NCBI GenBank assembly: GCA_030142905.1
Contig: JASJOG010000505.1
Span: forward strand, 62,001-126,000
Direction of reading: 5' to 3'
Length of the DNA: 64,000 bases
Source of the DNA: Heliopora coerulea
Lineage: Eukaryota > Cnidaria > Anthozoa > Scleralcyonacea > Helioporidae
Part shown: in pieces, positions 36,601 to 46,892 of the stretch
How the letters are laid out: every line of letters begins with the position of its first letter
Numbering within the stretch: the first letter of the stretch is position 1
Translations under genes and position numbers: made by a program
Notes under the pieces: model-generated
The model's input: the letters and a program-made list of their open reading frames with translations, nothing else
Told to the model about the DNA's origin: nothing
The model's database searches: none

Positions 36601-37687
36601 TTCTCACCTCCGCGCCAGAGTTTTGCGTAACGCTTCTCGATTGTGTTTGTGTTTCGTTTCTCAATTTCAACAACTTTTTCGGCAATATTAGGTCGCTGGT
36701 GTAGGATCTCATGGTAGTTCTTCAAACGGTTGCAGTGCTTCAACTGAAGATTAGAGATTTTTGCGGCAATAAAACATTGTTTACCTAGCCTACTAAAAAC
36801 ATCTGAAAGACCAACCAAAGCTTGTAAGGAAAACCGATCGTGAAATTCTTCTTTTATTTCTGCATTCACCGCGGAGTCGATAAACATACGCCACGCACGA
36901 AGCAGATAGTCATCACGACAGACAGCCAAATAAAATTCTCCAACGACATTCAAATATTTCGAGAACTGTTGGAGACCTTTCGTGACTCTTCCACTGTCAT
37001 CTTGCGATGGTTGGGCATCCACCAGTTTCAAGAGAATTTCACAGTGTTCGACACCGTCTCTGATTACCTGGTCTCGCTCTTCGCTCGTTGTGGTCATTTC
37101 AGGTGGCAACAACTTTATGTAGCACTGGACTATTTAATGTTGCCAAACAAGCCGACAAAGCTTGTCATCTTTGTGCTTTGAAAGCTTTGAAAGCATCTTT
37201 TCTAAAATGATTATCTTTGTTGAAATATTTTGCAAGGATTCCCGCCATCTTGTAGATTAACGCCTTTCGAAGATCTTGATCTTCATCCAAGAGATCACGG
37301 ACCACACTTTGCGTAAATTCATGGAAGGAAAAAAATCGAACAATATTTTCATTTGTGATGTGTACCAGTGACTTGAGAAGTAAACTTGATTGCAGGTCAC
37401 ATAAATACGCTCGTCTTGCTGAAGCACTGCTCGAAGGAAATACGCTACTCAGCAAGAACTCAGGAATTCTTTCTTGTACAATCAGTGAGATTGCAGCCAA
37501 AGCTGGAAGTCGGTCTTTATCTATTTGTTCAAAGCAGGCTCGCACACCTGTATATAGTGTCCTACTTTGCTTTTCTTGCTCGGTTTTACGAACTAACAAA
37601 GCAACCTCTTTATCTCGCAGTATTTCAAGATAGTCCTGAATGGACATGTGCATCTCTGTGATGTATATCTTGGCACTTGTGAGACCA

Positions 37688-37882
37688 AGGACGTTTGAAC
37701 CAGACGTCGATCCTAATCCAATTCATGCCGTAATTCCCGATTGCCTTTGTCGAACTTAATGTTAGTGTTGCTCTTAAATAAAACTGTTGAACTTAATTGA
37801 TTCAGACGTTGAACTTCTCATGAGTTTAATTTACTGAATTTGGTTCAGCTCATAAGAAGTTCGACGTTTGAACCAGGCCTAA
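37688..37882. repeat. Short inverted/direct repeat element
   Basis: GACGTTTGAACCAG occurs near both ends (about 37690 and 37864) and TTCGACGTTTGAACC-type sequence marks the right end. Internal TTGAACTT motifs recur. It lies right where the NB-ARC-like exon loses recognisable sequence, so it may mark the break. Confidence 0.5.
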
Positions 37883-38119
37883 GAAAGAAAGAATAAAAGG
37901 ATAAGCCACTCGATTTTTATAGGATCTTTATTATTGAACAAACGTTTTTGCTTGTATAAGCTCCTAAGATGCGATATCTAATTACGAATGGTTGCGCTAT
38001 TTATATAGGTTTTCATGCGCGTGTGTATTTGCGTCATAGTGGCTACATATATTTACAGAAATATTCTAGACATTACGTCATGGCCTCTTATACTACATAT
38101 ATGTTAATTATCGGAATTA

Positions 38120-39530
38120 AGCTTAGGTTCAAGCATCGATAGATAACGATGAAAGAGATCTGAAAACGATATTAAATACAATATTCCAGAAAGTAGACAA
38201 CATCGTAGATTCTCTACAACAGATATCTCATATTCAAGCAAACCAGAACGAAAGAGATGAGAAAACAATGGAAGAATTCCAAACTATTATAAAGAAAATT
38301 CAAGAAGACGTCTCGTATACAGCATACAACAACAAAACTCAACTCGCTCAAGAAGAAACTTTGAGACACCGCAACAGAATGATAGAGGTATAGAGAAAAC
38401 ACCTCAGCAAACGAAATCAGCAATTCTGGCACGGCATGAACTACGAGAACACAGCAGTTATTTGTGAAACATGGAATAGCGACGACAAGAAGATATTACC
38501 AAAGAAATTTCTGTTAAAATACATCCCTAACGAATCTGTTGAGGCAAGAAACATACTAAAATTCCCTACATTTGAAAGATTTCAAGCCGAAATTAACCTA
38601 CTGAAAATACGCGCGAGGAATCACAATAATAAAGCCAAACAAATCGACGAAGAAATGAACGCGTTTTTACATTCGAAATTTAAAGACGAACACCTGAATA
38701 ATCTAAAAGATTTGTGAGTGGAGGAAACCACAGCTGAAAAATACAAATCTTCCAAGCGATAAGAGTCAAAACAACGCTGGCTAGATAAATATGCTGCAGA
38801 GTTGAACAACAATGATTTTACAAAGCCAAAATGAGAAAGAATCGAGACGTATACAAGGAGCCAACCTTGGAAAAATGAACGCTACTTCATTGACAAATCA
38901 GCACATGATAACCACCGGAAACGACAACCAAGGGCAAAAGCAAGGCAAGCTAACAGAGTACGGTTCCGACACAACCAAGATGTTCATAGACGAGCCAAAG
39001 AACATTTCAGAGAAAGATCTAACAAGTGATTCCAATACCAACGAAGAGAGCAACTACCAGCAACAAGAAAAGCAACGTACACGAAGAAACCACCATCCAC
39101 AAGAAGAGCGATGTACGCAGAAACAGTTAACCGACAACCTGGATAACAAACAAGTGACCACCGACATCACGCTGACATGCGCAGTGAGAACAGCAGAAGA
39201 GAAAACCACTTTTTATACCCTCGTTTTGGAAGAAACCGTGCGCCTGATCAACCAGTGCGGTAATACCCATTCAACAATCACCACCAAGTGCGGAAATATT
39301 AAGTAAAGAAGCGACAATACAACCGAAGATCATAAACGTATCAGCTAGGGACCTCTCATGTAATGAGATTCAACTACTTAAAAGAGGACTTAAGTTCACA
39401 CCAACACCTAAACCAAACAAAAAGGAACTTGAAGCAGATTTACAAGAATTTGGACAAAAATTACGACTACTGGAATACTTCAGTAACAAACATCAACCCA
39501 TCCCGACAATTCTTTAGTAATCAAGTAGTG
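38120..39530 (+). mobile_element. Penelope-like element, 5' part, broken
   Basis: A helical, Lys/Glu-rich coding stretch is split over several frames. It includes WHGMNYENTAVICETWN and KFPTFERFQAEINLLKIR in the frame at 38436-38717, and a second frame at 38812-39306. Near 39325-39480 the sequence reads IINVSARDLSCNEIQLLKRG then FTPTPKPNKKELEADLQEF and LRLLEYF, the conserved block that precedes reverse transcriptase in Penelope-like elements. The reading then ends; the reverse-transcriptase and GIY-YIG parts are absent. Related 3' ends lie at 58.5-59.6 kb. Family call is from motif memory. Confidence 0.6.
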
Positions 39531-41567
39531 CGCGTTTTTCAAACAACAAGAGAAATCATGCTATTATCAATTAATAATATTCATGAAAAAGTAATACAGT
39601 GCCAAAAAAGGTAGTCCAGTGCGAATTACTGAATTACCTTTCCTCGGCACAGTGTAACCTTAAAATTACACTGCTATTAGCCAGTCAGAATCGAGCAGTT
39701 TTTTCATGATTATTAGAAGTTTGATAAGAAAAATTTTGAACGGCATAAAAAAATTAGTTTCGCATGCTGCATAGAAAAGAATTATTGTTCCCCTTTACAG
39801 GCTTTCGATTGCAAGAAGCTAGGCCAATGATTTGAATGTCAAATTGTCAGTAGTGAGTTCATGATAGAATAAAAGAGAAAAACTGGAGAGATAATCGCAC
39901 TGTTCACGGTGTAGTTAATACCAAACTCGGAAAGTAACCATTTCCTGAAGTCTTGACTTAGTAAGTACAGAACATTATCATAATAAAATCTTCGTTGGAT
40001 TAAACTGCCCGAAGTAAAATATCTGGGGTTAAGGGAACGAGTTGCTACTGCTTCAACATATCACCCACGAATGCTTGCAAAAAGCAAACCAAACAACTCA
40101 ATATTTCTGAAATTAAAGATTGGCGTAGTTCTTTTTCTATTATATAATATCTTGGAATTAAGGGCCTACTGATGTCCCCGAAAGCCGAAAGAGGTTTTGT
40201 GCAAGCCTCAACGGCCGTTGCCCACCCGACTTTAGCGATTCCTCTGGAGGATTGAAAATAGGAATGCGATAAAGCGTTACAACTAGGGGACTAAACCAAA
40301 GGAGCCCGGATCACGTTCCCTTTAAAAGATCAAACACATGTTATTTTTCGCAAGAATAATCGCAAAATTAATCGCAGTGCCGCCGAGAGCTACTGCAGGC
40401 TCAGGGGAAAGTAGAGAAATTGACGTCAAAAAGACATTAAATTTGCCAAATGCACTAACGTCTGACCAAATGAACTTCAGAAGTAAACTAAAACAGTTCT
40501 AAATTAACATTAATAAATATGAATAATACCAAGGTCAAGATTTTATAGCAAGTTTACTAGGGCTGCACAGGATAGTGATTTTAACTATCCGGTCGGATAC
40601 CGGATACGGGTACCAAGGGAGTTTATTCCAACGTTTGGTGGCCAAAATAGATTATATTCTTTTTGGTAATATATCTAAAAATTTAGATCTCCGATTTAAG
40701 TAACCAAAATTAAGTGCATGTTCCGTACAACCAGGCCTTGGTAAACACCAGAACTTAGGCTTTCTCGGAGGCTGAACTTTGCAATGCTTATAGCATGAAT
40801 ACCTGTAGGTTTTCCATTGAGTTTTAAATTACTGTCAAAGAGTTAGCTAATGAGCAAGGTATTCCATATAAATTTCTTACAGCCCACTTTGCTTAAAATC
40901 ATCTTACATTAGCCAGAGTCAAATTCTAAAATGAGCCATTACCCTTAATGGGTTAATCAAGTTGGCAGTTAACCTATGAAGTGGGTGGCGCCCCAATCTG
41001 TTGAATACAATTATCTTGTGTTAGTGGGAATGTGCATCCTTTTTTCCTCATTACTTTAACAAAAAACTAGAACATCCGATTAAAACGACGATTAAGTGAC
41101 GCAAAAAGGCCATTGTTAGCTCTTATGAACAATGGACAAGAAACTGATTCAGTGTATTGTAGGTGATAAATTTTACTATCGGTTGAAACAATTTCAGGTA
41201 CATCAGTAATGACAAGTCAGTTGATTGATTTGCTAATGATGTCATAAAGGCTATATCCATTAAATATTGCATTAATGATAAGTCTGTCTGGAAGTTTTAC
41301 CCATACAATTTAACTACATGCAAATGAGGTAAGTGCTGTCACCATACACTGTTTTCCTGCATCGTTCTCAAACTTGCTTTCATTCCCTTGACTAAAGTCA
41401 GTGTAAACTGTTTGACTAGCATCGGTTAATTCATTTCAAAGTCTCAACGACAGAGGCGTCTACATTGTAGCACATAATATTGGCAACCCAAACAACAACT
41501 TCATCCTTTTTTTCATGCTACTTAACAAGCTAATTCAGGCTAAAGACATAATACACCAGGATATAAC
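39531..41567. other. No supported gene
   Basis: No open frame, terminal repeat or tandem array that I can support was found. The sequence is AT-rich. Confidence 0.45.
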
Positions 41568-41742
41568 GTTAAAAACATTTCATCCCAAAATCTACCTTGC
41601 AGATGTAATGTATGTACCTTAAGGCCACTATCGATTTGACGGACCATGCTACTATTTAAATGTAGTATTATGTAATATTATGTGGTGACTGGAAGCCTTT
41701 ACTTCATACAGGAAAGTAACTACTTTTCTGTATGAAGTAAAA
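41568..41742. repeat. Diverged repeat with 3' hairpin (copy near 47.2 kb)
   Basis: 41621-41702 matches 47198-47283 (GGCCACTATCG, then GACCAT.CTA, GTATTATGTA and GGAA.CCT in order). It is followed at 41698-41741 by a near-perfect hairpin with arms TTTACTTCATACAG and CTGTATGAAGTAAA. Confidence 0.6.
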
Positions 41743-41750
41743 TATTCCCC

Positions 41751-41858
41751 TCGCCCACCGCGATAAGCGCGGTGCGAGGGTACTAATCTTGACGTGCACG
41801 GAGTCCTGTTACACGCGTGGTTACTTGGGAGAAAAATTTTCGCTTTGTGTATGTATCG

Positions 41859-41860
<2 letters not shown>
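41751..41860. repeat. CCCTCGCCCACCGCG repeat, copy 1
   Basis: Shared with 63858-64000: both contain CCCTCGCCCACCGCGA, GAGGGTACTAATCTTG, TTACACGCGTGG and GAAAAATTTTCGCTTTGTG in order. Copy 1 lacks about 25 bp present in copy 2. A (TA)n tract follows at 41861-41899. Confidence 0.8.
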
Positions 41861-41899
<39 letters not shown>

Positions 41900-41901
<2 letters not shown>

Positions 41902-43317
41902 GGGGGTGGACAAAAAAAGTGGCCATCCTGAAAAATTATGGTTTGCTTAACATAATCATCACAGGATGAACGGACGTGGTTATGAATGATCGTTTTAGGA
42001 TATATACGTTGAAGTAATATCAAATATTATCTCAAATCTTGATTTCAATCACTGGTTTTTAAAATACACAAATGTTAAACAGTTTTCAATTCTATTATAG
42101 TTCACAAATTCCTGGTGCATCTCTGATGTTCTTCATTTTGACTACCGCGAATTTCTTCTCACAATCACCAATCAAGTTTATTTACAAACATCTACAACAA
42201 CAATAGTAATTCAAATACATACCTACTGTATGCACCTTTCAAAACTTAGCTGGCACTCCCTTCACTTTGATCGTAGCTTTGCATCAACAAGGCATGCTTC
42301 GAATAAACTGATGCAAGTAATTTTCGGTGATTACTTGCAATACATTTTTGATTGCTGCAAAAAGTTTGTTTTCATTTTCCAACTTTTGGTTATTTGTTAA
42401 TCAGTCCAATTCAACCCATAAATTTTCAATAGGATTTAGGAGTACCCATTCTAATTCATCAATATTCCCACCAATGTGCTTACGAGCGAATGATAATTAC
42501 AGTAAACGATTCTTCTCACTCACAAATGGTTTCTCAGACTTTTTTTTCCATTTGATATCTCTCTCTTTCAAGAGGCGATTAATGGCTTTGGCGGAAAATT
42601 TGATCCCCGTCTGAGCTTCTAATTTATCAGCTAGCTCATGTTTGGTTGGGGTGCCTGATCTGGAAGTTTTAATAATTAAACGGTCACATCGATCGGTAGT
42701 TTCCAGCCAGAACCAGGATCATGACTGCAATCTCCACTCAATTTACCTTAACGCAAAGTTGTTTTTTGGTTTTGTTTTTTTTTTCCCAGAATAGTTCATG
42801 TTGAACTTTTTTTAAAACTGTACATGTGGTGACTCCAGCTTAAAGCAACCCAAGAACTTCATGATTTCTTCTAATTTTCATTTCAGACTTCTCGGTGCTG
42901 ACTTTCTTCGGTCCCTTACTAGCTACATCACTTTCACATGAAACCCCAATTAAAACGTTCAAAATTGCACATGTAACTGCCATTTCGGCTTATAATGTTT
43001 TGTACTTAAGTTATCAACTAAATATTGTGGGATGCGTGATATTTTGATGATTTTATGGACAAGGTTATATCATCCAATTTGTAAGAAGTAGGAAAAAATG
43101 CACTATGTTTTGCATAAGACATTGTCATAGAAAGTATGAAGAATTGATGTATGTTCCAAGCCAGCACTTAAAATTAGTATGTCAAAAACTTTTTAAACAG
43201 ATCTCCAAGAAAGCATTCTAAAAATACACGGTTTTTGTTAATTTCTGTTCTTCCTGTGACAGTTATACCAAATTGACTATATTTTTGCGGATGGCCACTT
43301 TTTTTGTCCACCCCCTG
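41900..43317 (-). mobile_element. Tc1-like transposon, internally deleted
   Basis: The ends carry GGGGGTGGACAAAAAAAG in inverted orientation (41902 and 43315 backwards) with TA on both sides (41898-41899 and 43318-43319). The minus strand has a Tc1-type transposase relic: a helix-turn-helix region (TPTKHELADKLEAQTGIKFS, AINRLLKERDI) around 42640-42530 and the C-terminal NPIENLWVELD with the family's last catalytic Glu near 42430, ending with VKGVPAKF near 42245. The part with the first two catalytic Asp is missing, and several stops occur. Not autonomous. Confidence 0.85.
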
Positions 43318-43729
43318 TATATATCCATGGGTTCTGGTCACTCAAAAATGCCGTGTGCCAGCTCGGGGACTGGTATGTTGTTGAACAAACCGTACTTAGG
43401 TACCGTATTAAAGCAAATCGATTTGGTTTCGTTCTTTTTTCCCTTGTATAGATCTCTCGCAAGTTGTTTACATTATTTGAACACTGAAGCCAGTAAATGA
43501 TTCAAGACCGGCAAAGGAAATGGCTATCTTGGTGCCTGCGGCTGGTTTCGCCACCTCAGTAACTTGACAATTTATGAATTGACAGAGCAGTTCTCAAAGT
43601 TAGCTCCTTGGAATATGCATTTGCCAACTGTTCACTTTTTGCAGCAACGCTTTGTCTTGGTTCTTTCTGATTTATATGAACAAAAGACGTAAGAGAACTC
43701 GCTTGCTGTCAGGACATTTGCTAAGCGAC

Positions 43730-44792
43730 TAAGTGTATTAAAACATTCCTTGCTGAAGTTGAATAGATGTCGATTAGTATAAATCTTGGGACTTTTCACG
43801 TTCAGGTAACCACTTACCTGAGCTGCACAATTACAGGTACGTCTGAACCGAGTAGCTTTGAAGTACAAGTTCTGCGAACGGAATTGTTTTGAGCAGCTTT
43901 GAAAAATAGCTTCCCGACTTCATTCTTCCCTAAGAGAGACTTCTTGTACGAAATATTACCGCCTGGATTTTTCTGGTGTTTATTGGTAAAGTAGAATGAA
44001 GATTCTGGTTCATTAATCTCTGTACGACGATTATTTTTTAACATTTTGCAGTATTTAATCGGACAGCGTTCATGGTCAATTGTTTGAGAAGTGGGATAGA
44101 ACACTCGTTCACCAAAAGAGTTGTCCAGGCCATGACAGTCTTTGGATGCTTTCTCCGCTTTCCACACAAAGATTTCATTGCGTCAATCAGGATTTTTTTC
44201 GCTATGAAATGTCACCCCATTGAAGACGTTAGGATGTATTTTTGGCTCGAAACAAAAATAGAAGGTAAACAGCCACAAGGAAACTCGCTGCAAAGCTACT
44301 TGTTTTTGGTAACCAAATTATCCTTCGGCAAAACAGTTGTCCGCTTCAGTCTTTCTCACTTCAAAAGTGATTTGTGCATGATGATCTTTACCGTATTCGA
44401 CCGGTAATGCTTTCATCTAGATTTTAAAACCTCTCAGGAAAGTTTAAGGTCGTCGGTGAGTAAATTTACCGTTGAACCCTTTGTGTTGAGGTGCCACTGA
44501 ATGCTTAGTTGAAAATACGCAAGAGTTGCAGGTTTATACACCATTTTTCTTTTTTATTGATGTTTTGCCTTTGAAAAAGTACGTCTTTTACTTCCCTCTT
44601 CTCGTTCTTCTTTCGACAAAACTTGCACAAGGTTTGCTTGTCGTATTTTGTTTTATGTTTTGTATTTTCCGATTTTTCGTCAGCGATAAAACTGCAGAAC
44701 TCGTTCATGTTTTCTTTATTTACTTCGTCGATTTCGTAATTCGTTTCATCTTTGTCACCAAAGTCTTGTACTTCCGGATGAATACTTAGCAT
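43730..44792 (-). pseudogene. Crypton/DUF3504-type tyrosine recombinase relic
   Basis: An N-terminal frame (44792-44505) has the region SENTKHKTKYDKQTLCKFC expected before the catalytic domain. After frame breaks, 44170-43814 encodes VWKAEKASKDCHGLDN, then CPIKYCKMLKNN, PESSFYFTNKH, KKSLLGKNEVGKLF and NSVRRTCTSKLLGSDVP. These follow the order of the DUF3504 recombinase fold seen in KIAA1958/ZMYM-type and Crypton-derived proteins, where NHSVRKT holds catalytic Arg. Here a short deletion removes the preceding residues including the His. A frameshift at about 43815 precedes SGYLNVKS, the counterpart of SGHKNxxS. Clearly dead. Confidence 0.7.
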
Positions 44793-45224
44793 AAATCCTT
44801 ATCATAGCAGATCTTAAAGACGTTTGTGACCAACTTTGAGGTAACGTATAATTTATCAATTTTTTAAGTCAAAAAAAATATCAGAAAAATATTCAATCAT
44901 GAGCTGTCCGTAATGCCGGTATCTGTTTGATAACCTATGAGAATGCTCCAATTTTAAGACGTAAAGTCTAGTCATCTAATAAAACAATCTTTCTTTAAGG
45001 CAAAATGAGTGAGAAGTCTAATTGGAAAACGATACGAATTACCATAAACCCGCAAATAATTCAGGGTATTGACCCTATCATTCGTTGTTTAATAATTTAA
45101 TTGTAAGGATGGACATCTTACCATTTGTTAAGCCGTTGAACGTTATTCTCGCCGAACTTTTTGTTTTAATAAAGCAGAATTGAAATTTTAAACGTAAAAT
45201 ATGACTATTGGCAGTTTAAATATA
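44774..45224. repeat. Repeat unit at the 5' end of the Crypton-like gene, copy 1 (left part)
   Basis: This sequence matches 63381-63829 at roughly 95% by eye. It begins in the first codons of the recombinase frame and runs away from it, so it may be the element's 5' region. It is interrupted at 45225 by a mariner and resumes at 46553-46586. Confidence 0.9.
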
Positions 45225-46552
45225 CAGGGTGGGGCGCGGGAACTTCCTTATTTGAGAATGAAATAAAAAATTGTTCACGCTTCACAATTTTTTATTCTTA
45301 TTTTATGCATGTCACACAAAATTGGAAATTTACTTTTACACAGTTTTAAAGACAATATCTCTTAAATGGCCACCTCCATTGTCAATACACTGATTCAGAC
45401 GATTTCGGAAGCTCTGGTCTACTCTTTCCAGCATGTTGAGCGGTATATTGGCTATTTCGGTTCGGATGGCGTTCTGTAGGTCTAACAGGGTTTTTGGACG
45501 ATTGTTATAGACCAGGGATTTGAGATAACCCCATAGGAAATAATCACAGGGGGCTAAATCAGGCGAGCGCGCAGGCCAGTTTACATCCCCTTTCAGGGAA
45601 ATCAGTCGTCCGGGAAAGGCTTCTCGCAAGAATCCCATTGAAATCCTGGCGGTGTGGGCAGTGGCCCCATCTTGCTGAAACCACACATTGTCATTGTCCA
45701 GGTCCATATCTTCGAGAGGAGGCATAAAAAACTCCTGGATCATTGTCAAATAACGGTCTGAAGTCACGGTTACGGCATGATTGTTTTCTTGAAAAAAGTA
45801 AGGGCCGATGATTCCTACTCTTGACATTGCACACCACACCGTGACACGATCCGAATGAAGGGGCCTCTCATGAAGTTCCCTGGGATTTCTTTCACTCCAG
45901 TATCGCATATTCTGTTTGTTAACACAGCCACTAAGGTGAAAATGTGCTTCGTCCGAGAAGAACACAAGTGTACCGTTGGGTAAGGTGTCAACCAGCTGTT
46001 CACATGATGTTTGTCGGGCTTCATAATCACGTTCCGTCAGTTGTTGGACCATAACCATTTTGTATGGGTGAAGATGGAGTTGATCGTGAAGAATTCGACG
46101 AAGAGAACGTGTTGACATGCCAAGAGCAACTGAATGTTTACGAGTGGAACGCTCGGGAGACTGCAGCATAGACTGGCGAAACCGTTCGACATTCTGAGGT
46201 GTTGTAACGGTCCTTGTTGGTCCTTTCCTTCTTTTGGACACACTCCCCGTTTCTTTGAAGGCATCCACCCACAATAAAATGGATTTACGATCAGGAACAC
46301 GGCCTCGAGAAGGAATTTTGAAGTGACGTCGGAAGGCGCGTTGCACCGCAATGACAGCGTGGCCGTTAGAGAAATACGCCTCGACGGCAAAAGCGCGCTC
46401 CTCCCTCGACCACGGCATGTTTGCAATTGACACGCGTGTGAAAACAAACCTCCCACCCACCCCCTCCTAGCCAGCCCTCCCCCACTCTCCCGTGACCGTT
46501 GTTACCATAACCACACACATTTCAAATAAGGAAGTTTCCGCGCCCCACCCTG
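45225..46552 (-). mobile_element. Complete mariner-family transposon (DD41D)
   Basis: Inverted ends start CAGGGTGGGGCGCGG and agree for about 30 bp with one mismatch. TA flanks both sides (45223-45224 and 46553-46554). The element holds one uninterrupted transposase. The flanks continue into each other exactly as in the empty copy at 63828-63829, which proves the boundaries. Length is 1328 bp. Confidence 0.96.
45336..46418 (-). CDS. Mariner transposase, apparently intact
   Basis: The start is taken at the ATG at 46416-46418 (MPWSREERAF), where the DNA-binding domain begins; the frame is open 42 bases further upstream. The N-terminal part has helix-turn-helix motifs (FAVEAYFSNGHAVIAVQRAF, then RSLRRILHDQLHLHPYKM). 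The catalytic core has D in LVFFSDEAHFHLSG, D in VWFQQDGATAHTA and D in SPDLAPCDYFLWGYLKS. I count 41 residues between the second and third Asp, a DD41D signature. No stop or frameshift occurs in about 360 residues. It is the only full-length transposase in the window without a visible lesion, so it could be active or very recently so. Confidence 0.92.
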   Translation of the reverse strand: MPWSREERAFAVEAYFSNGHAVIAVQRAFRRHFKIPSRGRVPDRKSILLWVDAFKETGSVSKRRKGPTRTVTTPQNVERFRQSMLQSPERSTRKHSVALGMSTRSLRRILHDQLHLHPYKMVMVQQLTERDYEARQTSCEQLVDTLPNGTLVFFSDEAHFHLSGCVNKQNMRYWSERNPRELHERPLHSDRVTVWCAMSRVGIIGPYFFQENNHAVTVTSDRYLTMIQEFFMPPLEDMDLDNDNVWFQQDGATAHTARISMGFLREAFPGRLISLKGDVNWPARSPDLAPCDYFLWGYLKSLVYNNRPKTLLDLQNAIRTEIANIPLNMLERVDQSFRNRLNQCIDNGGGHLRDIVFKTV

Positions 46553-46892
46553 TAAAATAATTTCCAGTTTGGATTGTTGTTTATTTGCGGCCAAATTCTG
46601 CGGGGATTTTTTTTATTGCACGTCCTCTTCCAGTTATAGTCAGGAGGATTTGTCTTTTTGAGAATTTTGAAAAATTATCATTGTTACTTGGATTCTCGAG
46701 AGATATATTGGAAGGGTGGGCGAGGGGTTGTTGCGTGCACGCATTTCTAGTAGTTTAATAAGTTAATGCTTTGGATCATACTTATAACTCGCGAATGGAG
46801 GAAGCCAAGCAAATAATCGGCATTTCGACAAGTATCGGACTAGTTTATGATGGACCGGGAGAGAACACATGGAGTAAAAGAAACATGCTTAC
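46553..46892. other. Remainder of Crypton-side repeat, then no feature
   Basis: 46553-46586 continues the repeat interrupted by the mariner. Beyond that I see no gene signal until the small exon at 46893. Confidence 0.5.

Larger units (their letters stand above)
32633..37675 (-). pseudogene. NB-ARC-like protein with C-terminal Death domain, damaged
   Basis: Four exons read leftward. Exon D (about 37675 to 36608) encodes a winged-helix-like tail of an NB-ARC protein (MSIQDYLEILRDKEVALL, RTLYTGVRACFEQI, NIVRFFSFHEFTQSVVRDL) and a long helical region. Exon C (35387-35310) and exon B (34224-33997) are linkers. Exon A (32943-32633) is a Death domain (FQRLAAEIPGEWKKLARFL, NDVVEQAYQMLRHWW) ending at a stop. 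Every junction is phase 1 with good GT/AG sites. Exon D has an in-frame TGA at 37165-37167 and a frameshift just before 37112, so this copy is likely dead. The nucleotide-binding half is missing; sequence past 37675 is a repeat. NB-ARC assignment is moderate, Death assignment strong. Confidence 0.7.
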
